Notes: generated from the letters alone by a model not told the origin. Counted from the stretch's first letter, positions 38,953 to 48,104 are shown. The stretch is DNA of 64,000 nt from Paraburkholderia nodosa (GCF_001718195.1 NZ_MCNV01000019.1:62001-126000); one strand, 5' to 3'. Made by a program: numbers and translations.

Positions 38953-39542
38953 GTAAAGGGTTCATGGACCGCGCAGCGCGGCGCATTTTGAACATCATCG
39001 GGCGCGCACGCGTGAATCTCGTGAAGGATTCCGGCCCCGTGCAGATGGCTCAGCTGACGGTGAACGATCTCGAGACGATCGACAACATCCCGATCGTCCA
39101 CGATTTCGGCTTCAGCTCGAACCCGCCGGCGGGCAGCGACGTGGCCATGGTCTTCGTCGGTGGCGATCGAAGCAACGGCGTGATCGTCGCATCGAACCAC
39201 CAGAAGTACCGCGTTCGCAATCTCGCGCCGGGCGAGAGCGTGATCTATACGCAGGATGGCAAACAGATCCATCTCACGGCAAGCGGCGGCATCAAGGTCG
39301 CGGCCAACGGGCAACCGGTCGAGGTGGATAACGCCACGATCGTGACGATCAATGCGGCGTCGAAGGTTCGCATGGTCACGCCTCGCTTCGAATGCACGGG
39401 CGACATCGTGGACAACTGCGACACCCAGACGAGCACGGTGGCGCAATTGCGCGAGGCTCACGATTCGCACGATCACCAGGTCGTCGAAGTTCAGACGGGC
39501 GGCAGCACGATTACAACTTCGGGCCCGAACAACACCGTATGA
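38949..39542 (+). CDS. Baseplate spike protein, Mu gp45-like (gpV family)
   Basis: 197 residues from the ATG at 38949 (MSKGFMDRAARRILNIIGRA). An OB-fold region (about 25-95: MAQLTVNDLETIDNIPIV; GFSSNPPAGSDVAMVFVGGD) precedes a beta-helix of short repeats (IHLTASGGIKVAANGQPVEV; TINAASKVRMVTPRFECTG) ending with HDSHDHQV, which could chelate iron at the tip as in other gpV spikes. It pierces the outer membrane. Confidence 0.9.
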   Translation: MSKGFMDRAARRILNIIGRARVNLVKDSGPVQMAQLTVNDLETIDNIPIVHDFGFSSNPPAGSDVAMVFVGGDRSNGVIVASNHQKYRVRNLAPGESVIYTQDGKQIHLTASGGIKVAANGQPVEVDNATIVTINAASKVRMVTPRFECTGDIVDNCDTQTSTVAQLREAHDSHDHQVVEVQTGGSTITTSGPNNTV

Positions 39543-39991
39543 GCGATATCAAGATTTATTGGGACGCCGCGAACGGGCGCGGGGACTGGCAGCTGCTCGC
39601 CAACGACATCGCGACTGGTGACGACCTGCAGACAGCCCTCCTGTTCAGCCTGTTCAGCGATCGCGAAGCTGCGGATGACGATGTCATTCCGGACGGCTCG
39701 AGCGATCGTCGTGGGTGGTGGGGCGACGATGGTACCGACGATCCGACAGGCCTCACGGGCTCGCGCCTCTGGCTACTCGCGCGGCGCAAATCACCCACCG
39801 ACGAGACGCTTCGCGATGCCTATGACTATATCGTTGAGGCAATTCAGTGGCTGATCGACACGAGCGTGGTCGCGCGGTTTAACGTAGGCGTGCAGTGGGC
39901 TCGCGCGGACATGCTGGCCAGCACGATCGTCGCGTGGCCGCCCGGCGGTGGTGCACCACAGACTTATAACTGGGCGTGGGGAACAAACTAA
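39539..39991 (+). CDS. Baseplate protein, Mu gp46-like
   Basis: 150 residues from the ATG at 39539 (MSDIKIYWDAANGRGDWQLL). DIKIYWD....GDW...GDLATGDDLQTALLFSLFSDR (partly) and RRGWWGDDGTDDPTGLTGSRLWLLAR are GP46 hallmarks. It forms the inner baseplate wedge together with gp47. Overlaps on both sides. Confidence 0.92.
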   Translation: MSDIKIYWDAANGRGDWQLLANDIATGDDLQTALLFSLFSDREAADDDVIPDGSSDRRGWWGDDGTDDPTGLTGSRLWLLARRKSPTDETLRDAYDYIVEAIQWLIDTSVVARFNVGVQWARADMLASTIVAWPPGGGAPQTYNWAWGTN

Positions 39992-41160
39992 TGCCGTACT
40001 CGAGACCTACTCTCACCCAGCTTCGCACGCAGATCTGGAGCGACATCCAGACGGGACTCAGCTCGATCCTCGCGTTCCTGCAGAAGGCTGTCCTGAAGAT
40101 CCTCGGTGCCGCGCTGGCCGCGATGATCTGGGGCGTTTATGGATATCTCGACTGGATCGCGAAACAGGCGGTGCCGTGGACGGCCGATGACGAATACCTC
40201 GCGGGGTGGGGTGCACTCAAGAGCACCTACCTGAAGGAAGCCACCGCAACGGTGCTGAATGTCCTCTTCACTGGGGCGGTTCCCGGGACGCCCGTCAATG
40301 CTGGCGCCGGCGTCTCGCGGCAGGACAATGCCCTCTATACCGTCTTGTCGTCGACGCAAGTTGCGAACGACGGGACGGTGACCGTCGAAGTGCAGGCGAT
40401 GGTCGCTGGCAGCGCGGCGAACTGCGACAACGGCACCGCGATGACGCTCACGACTGCGATTGCGGGAATCCCGTCGACGGGAGCTGTCTCCGGAACGGTT
40501 ACGCCCGGCGCGGACGTGGAGGAACAAGAGGATTATCGTACGCGCGTGATGGACGCATACCAGAGCCCGGTGCAGGGAGGAGCCCAGAACGACTATGTAA
40601 AGTGGGCCACGGACATCGCCGGCGTGACACGTGCATGGTGTTTGCCCAATGGCTTCGGCGTCGGAACCGTCGTGCTGTATTTCATGATGGATGACGCTGA
40701 GTCGGCGCACTCCGGCTTTCCGCAAGGCACGAACGGTGTATCGCAATACGATGAAGGCCCGGGCGGATTGCCGCGTGGCATAGTTGCCTCCGGCGATCAG
40801 CTGATGGTGGCGGACAAGATCGTGAGTGAACAGCCCGTTACTGCACTTCTGTATGCCTGCTCCCCGATCGAAAATCAGATTGGCTTCACGATCTCAGGGC
40901 TCAGTTCAGCAGGCACCACTACTCAAGCCGCGGTCAATTCCGCTTTGGCCGACATATTCATTCGAACTGGCGAGCCACAAGGGACTATCGATTGGTCCGA
41001 CCTTACCGGCGCCGTTAATTCTGTCTCCGGCACGAGTGGCTATCTGATCACCGCGGTCACAAGCACAGTCGCAGGCGTGACTACGTCGCTTCCGACGAAT
41101 GCGAATATCACCACGAGCACGGGCCAATTGCCTGTGCTCGGCACTGTCAACTACATCTGA
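39991..41160 (+). CDS. Baseplate J-like protein, Mu gp47-like
   Basis: 389 residues from the ATG at 39991 (MPYSRPTLTQLRTQIWSDIQ), overlapping the gp46 stop; a GTG 5 codons earlier is possible. Baseplate J features: TADDEYLAGWGALKST, the ATATVLNVLFTGAVPGTPVNAGAG block and DYRTRVMDAYQSPVQGGAQ. Also GVTRAWCLPNGFGVGTVVLY. It builds the ring around the hub. Confidence 0.93.
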   Translation: MPYSRPTLTQLRTQIWSDIQTGLSSILAFLQKAVLKILGAALAAMIWGVYGYLDWIAKQAVPWTADDEYLAGWGALKSTYLKEATATVLNVLFTGAVPGTPVNAGAGVSRQDNALYTVLSSTQVANDGTVTVEVQAMVAGSAANCDNGTAMTLTTAIAGIPSTGAVSGTVTPGADVEEQEDYRTRVMDAYQSPVQGGAQNDYVKWATDIAGVTRAWCLPNGFGVGTVVLYFMMDDAESAHSGFPQGTNGVSQYDEGPGGLPRGIVASGDQLMVADKIVSEQPVTALLYACSPIENQIGFTISGLSSAGTTTQAAVNSALADIFIRTGEPQGTIDWSDLTGAVNSVSGTSGYLITAVTSTVAGVTTSLPTNANITTSTGQLPVLGTVNYI

Positions 41161-41163
41161 TCC

Positions 41164-41808
41164 ATGCTCGCTCCTAATTACAGCGCCGCGGACTACCTTC
41201 GCGCGTTGCAGGCGCTTTTGCCGCGTGGTCGGGTGTGGCCTCGCGACACCGATGCGAAGCAGTCCGCAGTGCTAGGCACGCTCACCCCCGTCTTCGAACG
41301 CCTCAATGCTCGCGCAAACAATCTTCTGATCGACGCATTTCCAGCGTCGACGTATGAGTTGCTTCCGGAATGGGAGTTGACTCTCGGCCTTCCGGACCCA
41401 TGCGCCGGCGAGCAGCCGACTGTCGCCGCGCGGCGTGCGCAGGTACTGGCTCGATTCGCAGGGACCGGCGGCCAGTCCATCCAATACTTCATCGATTACG
41501 CGGCACGGCTCGGTTTTACCGTGACGGTCACCCAGTACGCGCCGTTTCGAATGGGGCAGCAGGCCATGGGCTCCCAGCTCGGTAGCCCTGATTGGGCATT
41601 CACATGGGCGGTTAATGCGCCGCTCGCATCTTTGATCCCATTCACCATGGGGCAATCGGCGATGGGTGACGCGTTGCAGTCGTGGAACAACACAGTGCTC
41701 GAGTGCGAGCTCAATACGGTAAAACCGGCGCACACCTTGCTGCTCTTCACATATGGCCTCGGCAGACTGAACGAAAACTTCGTCCTGAACGAAAACACTC
41801 TCGGCTAA
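41164..41808 (+). CDS. Tail protein, Mu gp48-like (YmfQ/DUF2313)
   Basis: 214 residues (MLAPNYSAADYLRALQALLP). The YLRALQALLPRGRVWPRD start, ANNLLIDAFPASTYELLPEWE and LGLPDPC..EQPT..ARR..VLAR are typical of DUF2313. In Mu gp48 links baseplate and tail fibres. It is the last gene of the Mu-type tail block. Confidence 0.9.
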   Translation: MLAPNYSAADYLRALQALLPRGRVWPRDTDAKQSAVLGTLTPVFERLNARANNLLIDAFPASTYELLPEWELTLGLPDPCAGEQPTVAARRAQVLARFAGTGGQSIQYFIDYAARLGFTVTVTQYAPFRMGQQAMGSQLGSPDWAFTWAVNAPLASLIPFTMGQSAMGDALQSWNNTVLECELNTVKPAHTLLLFTYGLGRLNENFVLNENTLG

Positions 41809-41818
41809 CCAATACGCT

Positions 41819-43057
41819 ATGAACCTGAGATTTTTTGCCCGCCGGCTGGCGGCGATGGGCGCGCTCGCGCTTACATCCATGGCGGCACACGCCCAATTTG
41901 CGTCGGGGCAACTGCTGACCGCCGCCGCGCTGAACTCCGCTCTGGCTTCGCCGACAATCACAAACGGCACCATTACCGGTTTGACGGCACCGATCGGCGT
42001 CTCCCTGGGCGGCACTGGCGCGGCGACCGCGACGGCTGCGCTGGCCAACCTCGGCGGCCTCGCGAAGGCCGGTGGGACGATGACCGGCGCGCTCGCCGTC
42101 TCGTATGTCAACCCGACGATCACGTTCAATGATTCGGGCGGTGCAAATCAGGCTCTCCTTCAGTTTCAATCCAGCGGCGTCAACACGTGGGGACTGGCGA
42201 GCCAGGGGTCGACTAGCTTCGTCATCGCGCGATACGTTGGCGGCGTTTATACCGACATCCCGTTCTCAGTCAATCTGTCGAGCGGGCTCGTCACCATCAA
42301 TGACGGCCTCTCGGTCAGCGGGACCGTTAGTGGGAGCGGCTTCACGTCTCTGCTCTCGCCATATCTGACCAGTGCGACGGCCGCTTCAACATACGCGCCT
42401 CTTGCAAGCCCGACATTCACTGGGACGGTCACGATTCCGTCCGGAGCATCGATTTCTGGCTATCTCACGACATCGGGTGCGGCGAGCACATACGCGCCAC
42501 TTGCATCGCCCGCACTCAGTGGCACGCCAACGGCTCCGACCGCCACGGCCGGAACGAGCACCACGCAAGTTGCGACGACGGCGTTCGTCGCATCTTCACC
42601 CACGATCACCACGCCAACGATCGTCGGCGTGACATCCGGAGCGTGCGCGAGTACGGGAAACGTTGGTGAATGCAAGAACTCGAATGTGCCAAGCGGATCG
42701 GCGGTCTCGCTTACGTCCGGTACTCCAGCGAACGTTACATCGGTACCCCTCACCGCGGGGAACTGGATCTGCTACGGAAACATTGCGTTTTTGGCAGGCT
42801 CGACCACCGTCAGCACGACGGAGGCCGGGTGGATCTCGACGGTATCGGCGAGCAATCCGAGCGCACCGAATTCCGGCGCCTACTTCGGCCTTGTCAGTTT
42901 GCCATCAACTGCTGGCGGGAACGGAAACATCTATCCCGTCGGAATGCTTATGGTGAACGTCTCGAGCGCCACCACGGTATACCTGTCCACCTTCGCAGCC
43001 TTTAGCACGAGCACGATGTCCGCCTTCGGCTATCTCAACTGCCTCCGCTTCCATTGA
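41819..43057 (+). CDS. Tail-fibre-like protein with N-terminal Sec signal peptide
   Basis: 412 residues. It begins MNLRFFARRLAAMGALALTS with AHA-Q cleavage near 25, a textbook Sec signal. The rest is a repetitive fibre: LTAAALNSALASPTITNGTI, the ISLGGTGA-type GVSLGGTGAATATAALANLG, duplicated STYAPLASP segments (about 188-194 and 224-230), TPTAPTATAGTSTTQVATT and a C-terminal knob (SAFGYLNCLRFH). An exported fibre is odd. It may be a periplasmic/surface protein or a fused start. Confidence 0.75.
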   Translation: MNLRFFARRLAAMGALALTSMAAHAQFASGQLLTAAALNSALASPTITNGTITGLTAPIGVSLGGTGAATATAALANLGGLAKAGGTMTGALAVSYVNPTITFNDSGGANQALLQFQSSGVNTWGLASQGSTSFVIARYVGGVYTDIPFSVNLSSGLVTINDGLSVSGTVSGSGFTSLLSPYLTSATAASTYAPLASPTFTGTVTIPSGASISGYLTTSGAASTYAPLASPALSGTPTAPTATAGTSTTQVATTAFVASSPTITTPTIVGVTSGACASTGNVGECKNSNVPSGSAVSLTSGTPANVTSVPLTAGNWICYGNIAFLAGSTTVSTTEAGWISTVSASNPSAPNSGAYFGLVSLPSTAGGNGNIYPVGMLMVNVSSATTVYLSTFAAFSTSTMSAFGYLNCLRFH

Positions 43058-43133
43058 GTGATGGCTCTTTGTTTGCGTCGCCACGCTCCTCATTAGTGCG
43101 CGTTTAGGCACCCTCATCATTTTTGGAGTTTGC

Positions 43134-44144
43134 ATGTACCAATATGACGATCCGACCGCCGTGTCTGCGCTGCCGACGCCAGCCGCAGCGGGCACGTCAG
43201 GCTACTTTACCGACGGCAATCCGGCGCAAGCGGAGGCAGCAACGGTCCTGCGAAGCGACTTCATGAACATGCTCATGCTGGAGTTGCTCAACGTTGTGGA
43301 AGCCGCTGGCATCTCGCCTAGCAAGACGGCATATAACCAGGTGTTGCTGGCCATCAAGTCGCTGACGAGTTCGTATGCCGCTGGATCGTACTCGGTGCGC
43401 AAGATGGTGGCCGCGAACAACGGTGCCACGCCGAACACGCAGTTCGATACGTCGTGCGATCTGGTTGTCGTGCGAAACCCGACGACCGGGGCGTGTGCAG
43501 CAATTTCAAATCCCGGGGTAATCACCAATAACATTCTCACCGCAGGCCCCGTCGCTAATGGTCGGGACGTAGCCGGTGCATTCGCGGCATCGACGTGGCT
43601 TCACTTCTACTACGTCTGGAATGGCACCACGCTTGCGACGATTTCGAGCGCGAGCGCTCCGCCGACCGGGCCAGCGCTTCCGAATGGCTATACGAGCTGG
43701 GCGTATATCGGCGCGGTCTATCTAAATGCGTCTTCGCAGCTGATGCTTGTGCGCCAGCGTGGCTCGTGGATCATGTATGCGGATCAGCAAGCCGTTATCA
43801 CGGGGGGATCTTCTACATCGGTTGCCGCGATCACCACCGCAACGCTCACGCCGCCCAATGCTGTCCAGTTCGAGCTAAGTGTTCCGAATCTTTCTATTAA
43901 CGCAACCGCCGCGGGGCCAGCTGGTTTGACCTTGATTATTCAGGTCGAGTCGTCACACTCTCCGTTTCAGATGGGCATCCAAGGCTCGGGCGCCGCGTCG
44001 GCAACATGGGGTACGTCTGGCGCCTCAAAACGATTCCCGGCGATTACCCAAGGTTTCAACTACCAGATCGCGATTCTCGCTGGCTCAGGTCAGTCTGTAA
44101 CGATCGACGTGACTGGGTACAGCGTTCCAAATGGCGGAGAGTAA
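43134..44144 (+). CDS. Second tail fibre protein
   Basis: 336 residues (MYQYDDPTAVSALPTPAAAG). The start YDDPTAVSALPTPAA.GT.GYFTDGN, then TVLRSDFMNMLMLELLNVVEAAGI, is the conserved N-terminus of many Burkholderia/pseudomonad phage tail fibres that plugs into the baseplate. The C-terminal receptor-binding part (about 110-336) is Ser/Ala-rich with no recognised domain. Confidence 0.82.
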   Translation: MYQYDDPTAVSALPTPAAAGTSGYFTDGNPAQAEAATVLRSDFMNMLMLELLNVVEAAGISPSKTAYNQVLLAIKSLTSSYAAGSYSVRKMVAANNGATPNTQFDTSCDLVVVRNPTTGACAAISNPGVITNNILTAGPVANGRDVAGAFAASTWLHFYYVWNGTTLATISSASAPPTGPALPNGYTSWAYIGAVYLNASSQLMLVRQRGSWIMYADQQAVITGGSSTSVAAITTATLTPPNAVQFELSVPNLSINATAAGPAGLTLIIQVESSHSPFQMGIQGSGAASATWGTSGASKRFPAITQGFNYQIAILAGSGQSVTIDVTGYSVPNGGE

Positions 44145-44147
44145 GTT

Positions 44148-44315
44148 ATGAAAAATGCATTTGTTGATGTAAACAACGTGTTGGTGGCATGGGGATTTGT
44201 CGAAACGAATGCTCCTGGGCAGACGGCCATTCCAGTAGCAGACGAGTTCAATCTCGAACTCGGTCAATGGCAGTATTCGAATGGACAGTGGGTGGCAATC
44301 CAGGCGTCGTCGTAA
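44148..44315 (+). CDS. Small fibre-associated protein, unknown
   Basis: 55 residues (MKNAFVDVNNVLVAWGFVE; ending QWVAIQASS), ATG four bases after the fibre stop. Translation gives short beta repeats with Trp (VLVAWGF; QWQYSNGQWVAI). It occupies the site of tail-fibre assembly chaperones in other phages, but it is much shorter. Codon use is more AT-rich than in the tail genes. Confidence 0.6.
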   Translation: MKNAFVDVNNVLVAWGFVETNAPGQTAIPVADEFNLELGQWQYSNGQWVAIQASS

Positions 44316-44366
44316 AGCCACCTAGGGACTATCGCGTAGAATGCACCATTTCCAAAATGGCCACGG

Positions 44367-46424
44367 ATGGGCATGAATACGACCAGACTCGCGCCGAGTT
44401 CGCTGGCGCGGCGCGCTCGAGCAGATGAATCAGTTGCGAGACTTTATCTCGCATTCGTGGGCTTAGTGATCGGAGCGGCAGCTGTCGCTTGGCTTGCAGG
44501 CTCTTTGTACCGGTCGCATGTTGGAGATCATCCAATCGATGCCTCCATCCTGTTGCCCGTCTATCGCCCGCTGCTAAATCCCAAGCCTGTCGAGCGCTTC
44601 ACTTTCCTCTTGCTGGCGTCGCTAATGCCGGTCGTTGCGTTCTTCTGCGCGCTGAAGTCCAGAGGCAGTCCAGCGTACTCACTTCTTTACGCGTTGAAAG
44701 CGACAATATCCGCAGCTGTTGGGGTGGCATTCTTCGTGCCCTTCGCAGAGTTCGGCTTCGATGTCTCGCTACTGACGGGGACGACGCCGTCCGGTGCACA
44801 TCATTTCCTGCTCCTTTGCGGCGTAGTCGTGGTTGCCGCGCTAACGTGTTTGCCTCCGATAAAAGCATCGATCCGCTCTACGCGGATACCATCGACAATT
44901 AGTGGATGGTTGCTTTTCGCTTCGAGCGCCATGCTGCAGATAGCGGCCTGGCGCATTCTCAATGTGAATTCGATCACGGAGGGTAATACGTGGTGGATGA
45001 GTATGGACGCCGTCACCTATTCCGTGAGCCAGGTTGTCGGAGGTCGCACACTCCTTGCAGATCTACCTTCACAGTACGGGCTCTTTCCAGAATTCGTCGC
45101 GCCTGTTCTCCGATTTTTCGGGCTATCGATATTCTCTTTTTCCGCTCTGTTTGCGGCCATGCAAATAGTCTCGCTTGGAACCGTGTACTGGGTCGCACAG
45201 CGTTCGCTACGACACCCGCTGTTCAAGATCGGGTTTGGCGTCGCGCTTGTGATGATCACATACGAGACGTGTTTATTTCTGCTTGGCATTCCGGAGCTGT
45301 ACTTCCAGTACTGGCCCGTGCGATTTTTTTGGCCGGCGGTGTCGGTCCTTGCGTTCTTCCTCTACGCCAAAAAGCCGACGATCCGGCGCGCGGCCCTGAT
45401 TTCATTGATTGGGTCGATCGGTAGTCTGTGGAATGCCGATTCAGGGGTGATGGTAGCGCTGGCCTTTGGCGCATTGCTGCTTGCGAAATGGAGCGCCCTG
45501 TTTTTCCGCGACAAGCAGAACTCAAGTCGCGAGCGTCGCGCGATCCTCCTGAAGCTATGGTTGCATATCGCGATTTTCGCGATGGTCGCTACCACTGCGG
45601 TTCTTTACCTCACGCTCAAGGCAGACAGGTCGCTGCACTGGACGTGGCTAGTTGGCTACCAACGGCTGTTCTATGGGTTGGGCTTTATGATGCTGCCGCT
45701 ACCGCTGCGCGCAAGCCCATGGATGGCGGTTCTGGGCGTTTATCTGCTGGGCATCTTGACGGCAGCATCAACATGGCGACATTCGCCGCGGAGCCGCTCG
45801 GCTGATGTGCTGCTCTATACGTGCCTACTCGGAATAGGCCTCTTTGTGTACTACGAGGGGAGGTCTCATATCCTGAACCTCATCACGGTATCTTGGCCAG
45901 CGCTACTGGCTGCCTCGTTGATGGCTGATCGACTCGTTCGAGCAACGGCAGCTGGAATACTGAACCGGATCTTCGTCGCGCCTGCGGCTGTTGCCGGGGG
46001 TGTCATGCTGCTTTGCGGCTTGGCCTTCGCCCAGGGAATTCCAGCGCTCGCAAGTTCGGCGAAGTCTACGATTGCACAATGGTCAATTCCCGCATCGCCA
46101 GTGGTCCACGATGAAGTCGCATTCATCTCGTCGAATACTAAGAGGGGCGACGCATGTGTCATCCTGTCTAAACGACAAGGGCTCTACTATGCGTCGCTTC
46201 ACCTCGTTTCGCCCCTGATTGGTCCCGGTTATATGGAGACGCTCACAGTCGCCGACCGCGATGCGATGATCGCACAGTTGAATGAGCACAAGTTCGATTG
46301 TGTCTTCGTTGGACAGGGCGGCAGCACGCCAGATTTGGGCGTCGATCTTCTGAGCGCACTCCCGTCCTATCGAGTGATACGTTCCAATTCGCTCCAGACA
46401 ATGGTTCAACTGATGCCGAAGTGA
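44367..46424 (+). CDS. Polytopic membrane protein, possible GT-C-like lysogenic-conversion protein
   Basis: 685 residues with about twelve hydrophobic helices through residue 560, then a soluble C-terminal domain (about 575-685: VAFISSNTKRGDACVILSKR; FDCVFVGQGGSTPDLG). The size and layout match GT-C-type glycosyltransferases or O-antigen-modifying proteins carried downstream of tail fibres. No Asp-rich catalytic loop is certain; EGNTWWMSMDAVTY near 205 is a candidate. GC is visibly lower than in neighbouring genes, a sign of separate origin. A start at 44373 is equally possible. Confidence 0.65.
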   Translation: MGMNTTRLAPSSLARRARADESVARLYLAFVGLVIGAAAVAWLAGSLYRSHVGDHPIDASILLPVYRPLLNPKPVERFTFLLLASLMPVVAFFCALKSRGSPAYSLLYALKATISAAVGVAFFVPFAEFGFDVSLLTGTTPSGAHHFLLLCGVVVVAALTCLPPIKASIRSTRIPSTISGWLLFASSAMLQIAAWRILNVNSITEGNTWWMSMDAVTYSVSQVVGGRTLLADLPSQYGLFPEFVAPVLRFFGLSIFSFSALFAAMQIVSLGTVYWVAQRSLRHPLFKIGFGVALVMITYETCLFLLGIPELYFQYWPVRFFWPAVSVLAFFLYAKKPTIRRAALISLIGSIGSLWNADSGVMVALAFGALLLAKWSALFFRDKQNSSRERRAILLKLWLHIAIFAMVATTAVLYLTLKADRSLHWTWLVGYQRLFYGLGFMMLPLPLRASPWMAVLGVYLLGILTAASTWRHSPRSRSADVLLYTCLLGIGLFVYYEGRSHILNLITVSWPALLAASLMADRLVRATAAGILNRIFVAPAAVAGGVMLLCGLAFAQGIPALASSAKSTIAQWSIPASPVVHDEVAFISSNTKRGDACVILSKRQGLYYASLHLVSPLIGPGYMETLTVADRDAMIAQLNEHKFDCVFVGQGGSTPDLGVDLLSALPSYRVIRSNSLQTMVQLMPK

Positions 46425-46451
46425 CGGCACGCAAATCTAAGCACTCAGTCA

Positions 46452-46473
46452 GCCGCCTCTTGGCGGCTTTTTT
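46452..46473 (+). terminator. Intrinsic terminator after the membrane protein gene
   Basis: GCCGCC (46452-46457), loop TCTT, GGCGGC (46462-46467), followed by six T. It separates the lower-GC moron from the lysis genes. Confidence 0.85.
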
Positions 46474-46508
46474 CATTTCTAAAACCATATCGAGAGCATA
46501 AGAAGCCC

Positions 46509-46949
46509 ATGCCCACATCCGGCGATGATATGAGCCTCGTAAAGCTCCTTTCCGGCATATCGGCTTCGCTTGCCGTGCTCGCAGGCACGATGTCTGCCGG
46601 CTGGCTGCGCGCGCGCAGGGAGATTTCCGGTGTGCGGAAGACCGAGTCGAGCGACAAGCTCGAGATGCGCCGCGACGAGATCGAGGCATCGACCCTCGAG
46701 AGCCTCGCCCGCGCGTCGAAGGAATGGGAGGCGCAATACCACAAGGCGATTTCCCGCGAGACACGCTATCGGCGGTTGCTCTCGGTTTCCGAGGCGCGGT
46801 ACCGCAAGATGGTCCAGCAGGCGGCAGAGGACCGGCTTCAGGACCGACTGAAGATCGAAGCGCTGATGCTCAGTCTGGCGGAGAAGGATCGCCGGATCGT
46901 TGAACTGCAGGCACAGATTGGAGGCCGTCGGCCGACGGATACGCCATGA
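46509..46949 (+). CDS. Membrane-anchored coiled-coil phage protein
   Basis: 146 residues (MPTSGDDMSLVKLLSGISAS; an internal Met at residue 8 is possible). One membrane helix (about 9-30) and then a long coiled coil to the end (LARASKEWEAQYHKAISRET; LIEALMLSLAEKDRRIVEL). The topology resembles spanin- or holin-accessory proteins in lysis cassettes, but no family is recognised. Confidence 0.65.
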   Translation: MPTSGDDMSLVKLLSGISASLAVLAGTMSAGWLRARREISGVRKTESSDKLEMRRDEIEASTLESLARASKEWEAQYHKAISRETRYRRLLSVSEARYRKMVQQAAEDRLQDRLKIEALMLSLAEKDRRIVELQAQIGGRRPTDTP

Positions 46950-47494
46950 CGAAAGGGCAGCGACTGAAAGCGTTTTGGCATCGCATCGACATTTTCGTGC
47001 TGTTTGCGATGGTGGTTCTGCTGGCCATGGCCGCCGGCGCCGGCGTGATGAACTGGATCAACCAGCGCGAGCGCATGCAGCTCGTCGATCGCATGCCGCT
47101 GGTGCGCAGCGAGGAGCGCGAGGCATGCGTGCGTGAGTTCAAAGGCCGCATCGACGACCTCACAAACATGAATCAGCACGACGCGGCCGCGCTCGACGAT
47201 CTGCGCAATCAGATGGCGGACACGCGCGAGCTCGCGGCCTACACGCTCCGCTTCCTCGGCGATCGCGCGCGGATCAACGACGCGACGACTGCGGCCATGT
47301 TGAAGCAGGCACGGCAGGCAGCTGCGGCCGCAACCGCCGCGCAGCAGACGAGCGCGCAGGTCGAAAAGAAGGTCAGCGCGACGGCGACGAAGGTCGACGA
47401 GGCCGCCAGTACCGCCCAGGCTGTCAGCCGAAAGCTGGACACGGCCGTGCGGCCGCCACTGCCCGCGAAGCCCTGGATAGGCAACAACCACTGA
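46946..47494 (+). CDS. Membrane-anchored coiled-coil phage protein, possible inner-membrane spanin
   Basis: 182 residues. One N-terminal membrane helix (about 17-36, FVLFAMVVLLAMAAGAGVM) precedes a long Ala/Gln-rich coiled coil (ALDDLRNQMADTRELAAYTL; TAAQQTSAQVEKKV) and a Pro-rich tail. The topology matches Rz-type spanins. It is directly before the endolysin, with ATGA coupling to the preceding gene. A nested Rz1-type lipoprotein was not found. Confidence 0.65.
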   Translation: MTKGQRLKAFWHRIDIFVLFAMVVLLAMAAGAGVMNWINQRERMQLVDRMPLVRSEEREACVREFKGRIDDLTNMNQHDAAALDDLRNQMADTRELAAYTLRFLGDRARINDATTAAMLKQARQAAAAATAAQQTSAQVEKKVSATATKVDEAASTAQAVSRKLDTAVRPPLPAKPWIGNNH

Positions 47495-47600
47495 GCTGTT
47501 GGCGCTCCTCGAGCGCCGTTCCCATTTCCCCCTGACACCTCGCGCGCGCCAGCGCTCTGGCGCGGCGTGCGCCTGCGCGTCAATCCTTCGCAGAGGCAAT

Positions 47601-48056
47601 ATGACACCCGACGACTTTATCGCGGCGATCGCGCCGCCGGCGCAGCAGCTCGCCGCCTCGAGCAACATCCCGGCCAGTTTCACCGTCGCGCAGGCGGCGC
47701 TCGAATCCGGCTGGGCGACGTCGCAGCTCGCGACGAAGTACTTCAACCTCTTCGGTGTGAAGGCAGATCCTAGCTGGACTGGCCAGATCGTGACGCTGCC
47801 GACCACGGAATATGTAGACGACAAGCCGGTCACCGTGCAGGCCAAATGGCGCGTGTACGACAGCTGGCTCGCGAGCCTGCAGGACCGCGCGCAGTTCCTG
47901 ATCGACAACCCTCGCTACGCGCCGGCGTTCGCGTATTCGACCGGGGCGCTCTTCGCGCGCGCCGTCGCCGCGGCCGGCTATGCGACGGATCCGCACTACG
48001 CCGCGAAGATCATCTCAATCATCAATGCACACGGGCTCACCCAGCTCGACACTTAG
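47601..48056 (+). CDS. Endolysin, glucosaminidase family (FlgJ C-terminal-like)
   Basis: 151 residues from the ATG at 47601 (MTPDDFIAAIAPPAQQLAAS). The catalytic Glu is E35 in AQAALESGWATSQLATK, the motif of family PF01832. Also NLFGVKAD, then WRVYDSWLASLQDRAQFL and PHYAAKIISIINAHGL. No signal peptide or anchor, so a holin is needed for export. It cleaves peptidoglycan between GlcNAc and MurNAc to release phage. Confidence 0.92.
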   Translation: MTPDDFIAAIAPPAQQLAASSNIPASFTVAQAALESGWATSQLATKYFNLFGVKADPSWTGQIVTLPTTEYVDDKPVTVQAKWRVYDSWLASLQDRAQFLIDNPRYAPAFAYSTGALFARAVAAAGYATDPHYAAKIISIINAHGLTQLDT

Positions 48057-48067
48057 CCTTTCCAACT

Positions 48068-48089
48068 GCCGCTAACGCGGCTTTTTTTT
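48068..48089 (+). terminator. Intrinsic terminator after the endolysin
   Basis: GCCGC (48068-48072), loop TAAC, GCGGC (48077-48081), then eight T. The stem is short but the T-run is strong. Confidence 0.75.
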
Positions 48090-48104
48090 CGCCCAGAGGA
48101 AACC

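Noticed and set aside
46509..47494. Nested Rz1-type lipoprotein in the Rz-like genes
   Set aside because: No alternative-frame ORF with a lipobox was seen inside 46509-47494.
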